This document shows, one piece after another, positions 7,545 to 13,254 of a stretch of 14,564 bases of DNA. Within the stretch, counting starts at the first letter, position 1, and every line of letters starts with the position of its first letter. This DNA is from an uncultured Lachnospiraceae bacterium. GTDB lineage: Bacteria; Bacillota; Clostridia; Lachnospirales; Lachnospiraceae. Made by a program: the position numbers and the translations under genes. The notes beneath the pieces were generated by a model that saw only the letters and a program-made list of their open reading frames with translations, was not told the origin of the DNA and did no database searches. The stretch spans positions 1 to 14,564 of the forward strand of contig CADCQV010000163.1 of the NCBI GenBank assembly GCA_902803625.1, given 5' to 3'.

Positions 7545-8102
7545 ATGGTATCAGCAGGTGATTTCAGAAACGGCCTTACACTTGAGATCGAGGGAACCGT
7601 ATATCAGATAATTGAATTCCAGCATGTTAAGCCCGGCAAGGGTGCGGCATTTGTCCGGACGAAGATAAAAGATATAATTAACGGCGGAGTTGTGGAAAAG
7701 ACCTTCCGTCCTACGGAGAAATTCCCCACAGCGCGTATTGACAGAAAGGATATGCAGTATCTGTACGCAGACGGAGATCTTTATAACTTTATGGATCCCG
7801 AATCATACGAGCAGATTTCCATTGGTAAGGATATCGCAGGGGATGCGATGAAGTTTGTCAAGGAAAACGAGGTTTGCAAGGTTAATTCCTATAACGGATC
7901 TGTATTTGCGATAGAGCCTCCGATTTCCGTAGAGCTTGAGATCACCGAGACAGAGCCCGGCTTCAAGGGAGATACCGCTACCGGTGCCACGAAGCCCGCT
8001 ATTGTAGAGACCGGCGCTCAGGTTATGGTTCCTCTTTTTGTAAATCAGGGTGACAGGATAAAGATAGATACAAGAACCGGAGAGTATTCATCAAGAGCCT
8101 GA
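7545..8102 (+). CDS. efp: Translation elongation factor P
   Basis: EF-P binds ribosomes stalled on polyproline runs and promotes peptide bond formation. The 185-aa protein has the expected three domains: an N-terminal KOW-like domain, an OB domain from about residue 65 (ARIDRKDMQYLYADGD), and a C-terminal OB domain ending in the family signature around IKIDTRTGEY. The loop KPGKGAAF (29-36) carries K32, the position that is modified in many bacteria (5-aminopentanol in B. subtilis). A strong AGGAGG is 6 nt before the ATG. The Xaa-Pro peptidase gene that separates aroQ from efp in B. subtilis is absent. Confidence 0.97.
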   Translation: MVSAGDFRNGLTLEIEGTVYQIIEFQHVKPGKGAAFVRTKIKDIINGGVVEKTFRPTEKFPTARIDRKDMQYLYADGDLYNFMDPESYEQISIGKDIAGDAMKFVKENEVCKVNSYNGSVFAIEPPISVELEITETEPGFKGDTATGATKPAIVETGAQVMVPLFVNQGDRIKIDTRTGEYSSRA

Positions 8103-8159
8103 GTCTTTGAGGCTTTATACTTTCTTATTCGCTTCTAAGGAATTGTGATTTTTTCCGTT

Positions 8160-8202
8160 ATGCGGGTATTTCCTGCCCGCATGGCGGATATCCGGATTTT
8201 TT
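8160..8202 (+). terminator. Possible efp terminator region
   Basis: ATGCGGG (8160-8166) and CCCGCAT (8176-8182) form a perfect 7-bp hairpin with a 9-nt loop. A 10-nt palindrome CGGATATCCG (8185-8194) follows, and then six T (8197-8202). The T run is 14 nt from the main hairpin, so this is not a textbook terminator, although the CGG-ATAT-CCG hairpin abuts it. The same bases can pair differently (see the 8181-8271 finding). Confidence 0.45.
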
Positions 8203-8234
8203 CATTATTTTACCGTAAATATTTTATTTTCTTT

Positions 8235-8270
8235 TCTGCCGAATGGCAGATCCTTTGGCGTTTTCCGCCA
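8235..8270 (+). promoter_or_regulatory. Two adjacent hairpins in the DUF5688 gene leader
   Basis: TCTGCC (8235-8240) pairs with GGCAGA (8245-8250) around a GAAT loop. TGGCG (8256-8260) pairs with CGCCA (8266-8270) around TTTTC. They sit in the T-rich 236-nt stretch between efp and the DUF5688 gene that otherwise holds no gene. Their role is unknown. Confidence 0.4.
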
Positions 8271-8287
8271 TATTGTTTCACTTAAGG

Positions 8288-8309
8288 TATCCATTATTAA
8301 TAATAGATA
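8288..8309. promoter_or_regulatory. Near-perfect 22-nt palindrome upstream of the DUF5688 gene
   Basis: ATTATTAATAAT (8293-8304) is a perfect 12-nt palindrome. Flanking TATC (8288-8291) and GATA (8306-8309) extend the symmetry, with one mismatched pair. It overlaps a weak promoter candidate, TTGTTT (8273-8278), 16 nt, TATTAA (8295-8300), so an operator is possible. AT-rich palindromes also arise by chance. Confidence 0.35.
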
Positions 8310-8338
8310 TTCGGCAATAGCCGGGAAAGGAGAAGAAT

Positions 8339-9292
8339 ATGGATATGCAGCTTATGTTTAAGGAAAGGAGCCCGGAGTATTTTGTTTTGGATTTTGAGGG
8401 CTTCAGGGAGGAGGTCATACAGGATATTCTGGAGATCTGCGGCAATGAATTCGTTGTTGAAAAAAGAGATGTTGTCAAGAACAACGGGGTAGGGATGTCG
8501 GGTATTTCCATCACCGGTCCGGGAGAAACGGTCTTTCCGACGATCTATCTGGAAACCCTCTTTGACGAGTACAGGAAGGGAAAAATGAATGTAAAGGAGG
8601 CAGTGAATGAGATACTCCGGATCTACGCAAGGGAGAAGACCGGGAACAGCGTGGATATGTGTTACCTTACCGAATTTGACAGAGTAAGGGACAAGCTGAT
8701 TTTCAGGCTTATCAACGCGGAAAAGAATGAGGAGCTCTTACAAGATGTTCCCCACAGGAGGTTCCTTGATCTCGCCGTTATCTACACCGTATACATTGAT
8801 GATGTTTTCGACACTGCGGGAAATGTGACCGTGAGAAACGACCTGATGGAAAAGTGGGGAGTTGATGAGGAGGAACTCTATATCCTCGCGGTAAAGAACA
8901 CGCCAAGGATAAAAATGCCGGTAATAAAGGAGCTGGGAGAGATGATCAGGGAGCTCGTCGATATGGGAGAGTACGCAGCCTCCGGAGAGGATATTACCGG
9001 AGAGGGAAGGATGAAAATGTATGTCATCACAAACAGGGACAGATATTACGGTGATTCGATAATTCTGTATCCGGGGCTTCTGAATGGCATACGTGATACT
9101 CTGAATACCGATTTCTTCCTGCTTCCATCATCGGTGCACGAATTCATCATTGTCCCGGATTACGGGGAAATAGGGAAGAATGAGCTTTCCGATCTTGTAA
9201 AAAGCGTCAACGAGTCCTCTGTGGAAGCTGAGGATTTCCTGTCTGATAACATATATCTCTATAAAAACAGCATATTGGATATCTGTTCATAA
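8339..9292 (+). CDS. DUF5688 family protein, function unknown
   Basis: This 317-aa protein matches, by my recollection, the DUF5688 family, found largely in Lachnospiraceae and often as several paralogues per genome. Characteristic stretches are VFPTIYLETLFDEY (65-78), RLINAEKNEELLQDVPHR (123-140), MYVITNRDRYYGDSIILYP (227-245) and LLPSSVHEFIIVPD (261-274). There is no signal peptide or membrane segment, so it is probably cytoplasmic. It is rich in acidic and basic residues, with no recognisable catalytic motif, although the invariant-looking PHR/FLDL and LPSSxHE motifs suggest a conserved site. ATG 8339 is supported by AAGGAG (8327-8332), 6 nt upstream. It appears monocistronic, with a structured leader before it and a structured element after it. 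I cannot assign a function. Confidence 0.85.
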   Translation: MDMQLMFKERSPEYFVLDFEGFREEVIQDILEICGNEFVVEKRDVVKNNGVGMSGISITGPGETVFPTIYLETLFDEYRKGKMNVKEAVNEILRIYAREKTGNSVDMCYLTEFDRVRDKLIFRLINAEKNEELLQDVPHRRFLDLAVIYTVYIDDVFDTAGNVTVRNDLMEKWGVDEEELYILAVKNTPRIKMPVIKELGEMIRELVDMGEYAASGEDITGEGRMKMYVITNRDRYYGDSIILYPGLLNGIRDTLNTDFFLLPSSVHEFIIVPDYGEIGKNELSDLVKSVNESSVEAEDFLSDNIYLYKNSILDICS

Positions 9293-9326
9293 AAGAACGC
9301 ATCAAAATTTTTCCTGAAAATATCAG

Positions 9327-9409
9327 ATCTTCGGACAGTGAGAACAGGCAGATACGCCCTGCCCGGGACGGCACTTCGGGATATGCCTCTGTGATTGCTG
9401 TCTGAAGAT
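9327..9409 (+). other. Predicted structured RNA element (three-way junction) between the DUF5688 gene and tRNA-Arg
   Basis: ATCTTCGGACAG (9327-9338) pairs along all 12 positions (one G-T) with CTGTCTGAAGAT (9398-9409). Inside the closing helix two hairpins can form: GGCAG/CTGCC (9347-9351 with 9359-9363) and GGCA/TGCC (9370-9373 with 9384-9387). No T tract follows, so it is not a simple terminator. It ends 5 nt before the -35 box of the tRNA promoter, and would lie in the 3' UTR of the DUF5688 transcript. It matches no RNA family I recognise. Confidence 0.4.
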
Positions 9410-9414
9410 TATGT

Positions 9415-9443
9415 TTGATTATGATTTAAAGCTGTGGTATTAT
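9415..9443 (+). promoter_or_regulatory. Probable promoter of the tRNA-Arg gene
   Basis: TTGATT (9415-9420), a 17-nt spacer and TATTAT (9438-9443) predict a start near 9450, about 29 nt before the tRNA. The hexamers are identical to those proposed for ftsZ. Confidence 0.65.
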
Positions 9444-9478
9444 CTTTGATACGTCAGGTTTTTTTCAGAGATTTTTTT

Positions 9479-9552
9479 GCGTTTGTAGCTCAGCTGGATA
9501 GAGCACAGGCCTCCGACGCCTGGTGTCAAGGGTTCGAATCCCTCCAAACGCA
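9479..9552 (+). tRNA. tRNA-Arg, anticodon CCG
   Basis: A complete 74-nt cloverleaf can be drawn. The acceptor stem GCGTTTG (9479-9485) pairs with CAAACGC (9545-9551), with discriminator A9552. The D arm is GCTC/GAGC. The anticodon stem CAGGC/GCCTG encloses the loop CTCCGAC, giving anticodon CCG at 9513-9515, which reads the Arg codon CGG. The T arm GTTCGAATC is canonical, with one A-C mismatch at the base of its stem. CCA is not encoded. There is no clear terminator after it, and the next coding start is 45 nt downstream. Confidence 0.95.
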
Positions 9553-9597
9553 TTTACGCAAAGAATAGACATCGCTTAAAAGAAGCGGCAGAAAACA

Positions 9598-10875
9598 GTG
9601 AAACGAGAGGAGCGGCATAGACAGGATATGAAAAAAAACGGGGCTGAAGATATAAAAGAATTTATCATTGACCATTATCAGTATTTTGCGGTAGGTGTTC
9701 TTTTTGTGGTTCTTGTGGTGGTATTGGTGGTATTCAGTATCCGGAGGAAGGATTCCGATAAGAGCAAGGAGGCCGCAGCCACAGAGAAAACGGAGGAAAC
9801 CGATTCCCTCGGGACAGAGCCTATACCCGTGCCGGAAAGCGCAAAGCTTGAACAGAATGCCTATGAGGATATAAATTCCTTCTTTAATGAATATTATGAT
9901 GCGGTTGCCGAGGGCGATACCGACAAGATGGCTGAAATGGGGAATACCCTTGATGAAGAGGACAAGGCAAAGATCCAGGTGAAGGCCGGATATACCGAGG
10001 ACTATGAGAATATGTCCTGCTATACAAAGCCAGGTCCCGAGAGCAATTCCTACATAGTATTTGTATATTATGAGATCAAGTATAAGAACATAGATTCGCT
10101 TGCACCCGGGCTTTCCACCTTCTATCTCTGCACGAATGCCGACGGATCCTACTACTTGAAGGATATTGGTTCCCTTCCCCAGAACATGAAGGATTATATC
10201 ACGGAGATCGCGAACCAGAGCGATGTCCAGAACCTTCTTGCGGAGGTTGACAAGCTGTATGCCACAAATACCGAATCGGATCCCACTCTTGCGGCATTTA
10301 TGGATTCACTTCAGACTAAGTCAGAATCGGCTGCAGCCAAGGTCCGTGACAGCGGAGGAACCGCAGAAGAGGTGGCAGAGGAGAATGCCACGGATAACGG
10401 GGCAGAGGTCCGTGTAAAGACCACTGATGCCGTTCGTATCCGTTCCGGTGCCACAACGGAAGAGGATAATGTCATCGGCCAGGCCGCGGCGGGCGATACC
10501 TTTGTACGTGTGAGCGAGGACGGCGAATGGAGCAAGATCAAATATAAGGACGGTGAGGCTTATATCAAGTCCGAATTCCTGACTACCGCAGAGGGCGATA
10601 CCGTTGTGAGCGGAGAGGTTCAGACTGCGGATGAAAATCAGGACGGAGAGGAAGCTGCGGCTCCCGCACCTGCGGCTGAGACTGCAGCCAGCGGAAAGAT
10701 CACCGTTAATGAGGCTGTCACGATAAGGAGCGGGGCAAGCACGGATTCCAGCAAGCTCGGCAGTGCCTATAAGGGCGATAGGTACGATCTTACCGGAGAG
10801 ACCGACGGATGGTACAAGATAAACTATAACGGACAGGCCGCATATATAAAGAGTGATTATTGTACTAAGAATTGA
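9598..10875 (+). CDS. Membrane-anchored protein with two C-terminal SH3b domains
   Basis: This 425-aa protein has a charged N-terminal tail, one transmembrane helix at about residues 29-48 with RRK after it, an acidic low-complexity linker (50-85), and a middle domain (about 86-240). Two bacterial SH3 domains follow, at about 270-329 (VRIRSGAT, WSKIKY, AYIKSEFL) and 367-423 (VTIRSGAS, WYKINY, AYIKSDYC), joined by an Ala/Glu/Pro linker. The middle domain (INSFFNEYYDAVAEGDTDKM onward) resembles NTF2-like folds, a tentative reading. SH3b repeats often bind cell wall or peptides; with no catalytic domain a scaffold or wall-sensing role is an inference. The start is uncertain: GTG 9598 lacks a good Shine-Dalgarno, and ATG 9628 (residue 11) is an alternative. 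The gene may share the tRNA-Arg promoter. Confidence 0.8.
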   Translation: MKREERHRQDMKKNGAEDIKEFIIDHYQYFAVGVLFVVLVVVLVVFSIRRKDSDKSKEAAATEKTEETDSLGTEPIPVPESAKLEQNAYEDINSFFNEYYDAVAEGDTDKMAEMGNTLDEEDKAKIQVKAGYTEDYENMSCYTKPGPESNSYIVFVYYEIKYKNIDSLAPGLSTFYLCTNADGSYYLKDIGSLPQNMKDYITEIANQSDVQNLLAEVDKLYATNTESDPTLAAFMDSLQTKSESAAAKVRDSGGTAEEVAEENATDNGAEVRVKTTDAVRIRSGATTEEDNVIGQAAAGDTFVRVSEDGEWSKIKYKDGEAYIKSEFLTTAEGDTVVSGEVQTADENQDGEEAAAPAPAAETAASGKITVNEAVTIRSGASTDSSKLGSAYKGDRYDLTGETDGWYKINYNGQAAYIKSDYCTKN

Positions 10876-10900
10876 CAATTCCGGACTGTTGTTTTATTAT
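10872..10900 (+). promoter_or_regulatory. Strong sigma-A promoter candidate for gdhA
   Basis: A perfect TTGACA (10872-10877) and TATTAT (10895-10900) are separated by 17 nt. The -35 box overlaps the TGA stop of the SH3b gene. The predicted start is near 10907, about 80 nt before the gdhA ATG. Confidence 0.7.
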
Positions 10901-10909
10901 TTGTGAGGC

Positions 10910-10970
10910 AAAGGCGCCTATGGGATGCAGGGAAGCTCTGCATTGCTTTGGGCGCTTTTTATTTTTATTT
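10910..10970 (+). terminator. Intrinsic terminator hairpin in the gdhA leader (possible attenuator)
   Basis: AAAGGCGCC (10910-10918) pairs with GGCGCTTTT (10951-10959), 9 bp with one G-T, extendable by two pairs inward. An inner stem ATGCAG/CTGCAT (10925-10930 with 10938-10943) closes a 7-nt loop. A T-rich tract reaches to 10970, immediately before the AAGGAGG of gdhA. It can end the SH3b transcript, but any gdhA message starting at the promoter above must also pass it. Confidence 0.75.
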
Positions 10971-10986
10971 AAGGAGGAAGATCGTA

Positions 10987-12321
10987 ATGTCCTATGTTGA
11001 TGAAGTTTTCGAGGCACTGAAGAAAAAGCACGCCGGAGAGGATGAGTTCCTTGAGGCCGCCGAAAGGGTCATAGAGACCATCAAGCCGGCGGTTGAGGCA
11101 AATGAGGAGGCTTACAGGAAAGCAGCTCTTCTGGAAAGGCTCGTGGAGCCGGAGAGGATAATAACCTTCCGTGTTCCCTGGACCGACGACAGCGGGAAGA
11201 ATCACGTAAATCTCGGCTACAGGGTACAGTTTAATTCCGCTATCGGACCCTATAAGGGAGGACTCCGCTTCCACCCTTCAGTTAATCAGTCTATTCTGAA
11301 GTTCCTTGGATTTGAGCAGATATTCAAGAATTCCCTTACCGGACTTCCCATAGGCGGAGGAAAGGGAGGATCTGATTTTGATCCCAAGGGAAAGAGTGAT
11401 GCAGAGGTTATGAGATTCTGCCAGAGCTTTATGACCGAGCTCTTCAAGTATATTGGCGCTGACGAGGACGTTCCTGCCGGGGATATCGGCGTAGGCGGAA
11501 GAGAAGTGGGATATATGTACGGACAGTACAAGAGGATAACCGGACTCTATGAGGGCGTTCTCACAGGAAAGGGTCTTTCCTTCGGAGGCTCCCTTGCACG
11601 TCCCGAGGCTACAGGCTACGGTCTTGTTTACATTACCGATGAGATGGTACGTAATGCCGGAAAGAGCCTTAAGGATGCCACGGTTGTTATATCCGGATCC
11701 GGGAACGTGGCACAGTATGCTACACAGAAAGCCGAGCAGCTTGGAGCAAAGGTAGTTACCTTATCAGACTCCAACGGATATATCTATGATCCGGACGGGA
11801 TCAAGCTTGACGTGGTATTTGAGATAAAGAACGTTAAGAGGGGCAGGATAAAGGAGTATGTGGAGAAGGTTCCCACAGCGAAATACTTCGAGGGTGAGAG
11901 ACCCTGGGGTGTCAAGTGCGATATTGCCCTTCCCTGTGCTACACAGAACGAGATCAACGGGGAGGATGCAAAGAAGCTTATCGACAACGGCTGCTGGGCT
12001 GTTGCGGAGGGCGCAAATATGCCCAGTGATGCGGATGCCATTGATGCCTATCTCAAAGCCAAGATTCTCTATATGCCCGGAAAGGCTGCAAATGCAGGCG
12101 GCGTAGCAACATCAGCTCTTGAGATGAGCCAGAATTCCGAGAGGCTGTCCTGGACCTTTGAAGAGGTTGACGGAAAGCTTAAGGACATAATGGTAGGGAT
12201 TTACCACAAGGTTGCAGAGGCTGCAAAGAAGTACAGCTATGAGACGGACTTCGTGACCGGCGCAAACATCGCTGGCTTTGAAAAGGTGGCCGACGCGATG
12301 ATGGCACAGGGGCTTGTCTGA
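10987..12321 (+). CDS. gdhA: Glutamate dehydrogenase (hexameric, probably NADP-specific)
   Basis: GdhA catalyses reversible reductive amination of 2-oxoglutarate to glutamate, a main ammonium assimilation route. The length from ATG 10987 is 444 aa, typical of the hexameric class. Residues matching the C. symbiosum active site are K90 (PYKGGLRFHP), K114, catalytic K126 (PIGGGKGG), D166 (PAGDIGVGG) and S381. The dinucleotide loop GSGNVA is at 237-242. After the second strand the sequence reads LSDSNG (259-264), like NADP enzymes and unlike the GPD of the NAD-specific C. symbiosum enzyme, so I infer NADP(H) use. The start is set by AGGAGG (10972-10977), 9 nt upstream; the open frame runs further upstream to 10903 but through the terminator hairpin. 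Expression is probably controlled in the leader. Confidence 0.96.
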   Translation: MSYVDEVFEALKKKHAGEDEFLEAAERVIETIKPAVEANEEAYRKAALLERLVEPERIITFRVPWTDDSGKNHVNLGYRVQFNSAIGPYKGGLRFHPSVNQSILKFLGFEQIFKNSLTGLPIGGGKGGSDFDPKGKSDAEVMRFCQSFMTELFKYIGADEDVPAGDIGVGGREVGYMYGQYKRITGLYEGVLTGKGLSFGGSLARPEATGYGLVYITDEMVRNAGKSLKDATVVISGSGNVAQYATQKAEQLGAKVVTLSDSNGYIYDPDGIKLDVVFEIKNVKRGRIKEYVEKVPTAKYFEGERPWGVKCDIALPCATQNEINGEDAKKLIDNGCWAVAEGANMPSDADAIDAYLKAKILYMPGKAANAGGVATSALEMSQNSERLSWTFEEVDGKLKDIMVGIYHKVAEAAKKYSYETDFVTGANIAGFEKVADAMMAQGLV

Positions 12322-12392
12322 TCTTTGCAGCAATTCGCTGTATCTGTCCGGGATCTGAAGGGCTTTAAGAGATACAGGAAAGCAAAAATAAT

Positions 12393-12423
12393 AATCCCCC
12401 GGAGAACAGCTCTCCGGGGGATT
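12393..12423. terminator. Bidirectional terminator between gdhA and the phosphoribosyltransferase gene
   Basis: A perfect 13-bp stem joins 12393-12405 (AATCCCCCGGAGA) to 12411-12423 with a 5-nt loop ACAGC. On the minus strand the right side runs into a T-rich stretch (complement of AAAAATAAT at 12385-12393). On the plus strand few T follow. It suits ends of both convergent genes. Confidence 0.9.
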
Positions 12424-12449
12424 TATTCGTGTCAAAGTCTTTAACGGAT

Positions 12450-12470
12450 AAAGCCTTATCGGGCTTTTTT
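12450..12470 (+). terminator. Second plus-strand terminator after gdhA
   Basis: AAAGCC (12450-12455) pairs with GGCTTT (12462-12467) around TTATCG, followed by T to 12470. It is a backup to the 12393-12423 hairpin and touches the stop codon of the minus-strand gene. Confidence 0.65.
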
Positions 12471-13107
12471 ATAACAGTGAATAGCCAAAGCCGTTACATA
12501 TGGCATCGACCGGGATATTGGACTGACAGAGGGGGCATTTATCCGGTTCGAAGCTCTTGTACTCCGGGAGGTCTCTTAAGGAGTATAGGGAACGGATGGG
12601 AATATCCGCCACCTGTGTTGCAAGAGAGAAGATGGCGGCAACGCCCACAACCTCGCCTCCGTAGAAATTAACTGTTCTTACCGCGCTGTGCAGAAGGGAA
12701 CCGGTTGAAGCCGAGTCAATGAGCACCAGAACCTTTTTACCTTTTATCATATGCTTATTGTTTTCCCTGAACATTATCTGGCCGCTGGTATTGTACTCGG
12801 GGCTTGTTATGTACATGGTCTGGTGGGCGTTTGCGGAAAGGACTCCCGCTTTTGTGAGCCTGTCGGCGAGATAGGATCCCACAACCTCCATATTATCAAG
12901 ACAAAGAATGGTATCTATGACATTGGTGGAGAAATAAAACTCCGCAAGCTCTTCTCCGGTAGCCCGGGCCTCTCTCTGACGGGATTTCATATCACTTAAG
13001 TCCATATAGAAATTGACATGGGATTTAGGAGTGATGAAATGCCCCGGTATATAACGAAGAACCACATCCTTATTCCTGTGAAAATCGATTTTTTTATAAG
13101 CCTGCAT
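12469..13107 (-). CDS. Orotate phosphoribosyltransferase-like (type I PRTase) protein with C-terminal Cys motif
   Basis: This 212-aa protein resembles a PRTase family often labelled orotate phosphoribosyltransferase in Lachnospiraceae. The predicted PRPP-binding segment VLVLIDSASTGSL (126-138) retains the hydrophobic strand and the TG of the loop, but has only one acidic residue (D131) where canonical motifs have two in a row. An upstream region with DNMEVVGSYLADRL (71-84) is a typical first helix of the fold. The C-terminal tail has CPLC (191-194) and C204, possibly a metal site. The ATG at 13107 is preceded by AGGAGG with 7 nt spacing. It is a single gene, convergent with gdhA and divergent from the DUF3798 gene. 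The true substrate is unknown; pyrimidine synthesis is not established. Confidence 0.75.
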   Translation of the reverse strand: MQAYKKIDFHRNKDVVLRYIPGHFITPKSHVNFYMDLSDMKSRQREARATGEELAEFYFSTNVIDTILCLDNMEVVGSYLADRLTKAGVLSANAHQTMYITSPEYNTSGQIMFRENNKHMIKGKKVLVLIDSASTGSLLHSAVRTVNFYGGEVVGVAAIFSLATQVADIPIRSLYSLRDLPEYKSFEPDKCPLCQSNIPVDAICNGFGYSLL

Positions 13108-13138
13108 TGCCTGCCCTCCTTAAGTTATATTTGTGTCA

Positions 13139-13147
13139 ATTATAGCA
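13139..13147 (-). promoter_or_regulatory. Extended -10 promoter of the phosphoribosyltransferase gene
   Basis: Read on the minus strand the sequence is TGCTATAAT, a perfect extended -10 element, 31 nt upstream of the ATG. No good -35 box is present at 17 nt, as is common for extended -10 promoters. Confidence 0.6.
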
Positions 13148-13167
13148 CGATACAAGTGTAAAAGGTA

Positions 13168-13196
13168 TTGGCATAATTGATTTTTTTTGTTATACT
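13168..13196 (+). promoter_or_regulatory. Promoter of the DUF3798 lipoprotein gene
   Basis: TTGGCA (13168-13173), a 17-nt spacer and TATACT (13191-13196) with an upstream TG (extended -10) predict a start near 13203. A GGAGT/ACTCC hairpin (13207-13211 with 13224-13228) then lies at the extreme 5' end of the mRNA, and AGGAGG (13242-13247) precedes the ATG by 7 nt. Confidence 0.7.
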
Positions 13197-13254
13197 CTCT
13201 CTTTGTGGAGTTATAGGTATGTGACTCCCTTGGATTCTTAAAGGAGGATTAGTT

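Noticed and set aside
8094..8116. AGCCT/AGGCT hairpin at the efp stop as its terminator
   Set aside because: Only about 5 bp with an 8-nt loop and no T tract; the 8160-8202 region is a better, though still uncertain, candidate.
9553..9597. tRNA 3' end as an integration (att) site
   Set aside because: No integrase, direct repeat of the tRNA 3' end or foreign-looking genes are seen downstream.
10903..10986. Upstream extension of the gdhA reading frame
   Set aside because: It would translate through the terminator hairpin and lacks a Shine-Dalgarno; ATG 10987 has AGGAGG and gives the family length.
12429..12671. Plus-strand open frame opposite the phosphoribosyltransferase gene
   Set aside because: It starts inside the terminator zone, has no ribosome site, and overlaps a well-supported gene on the other strand.
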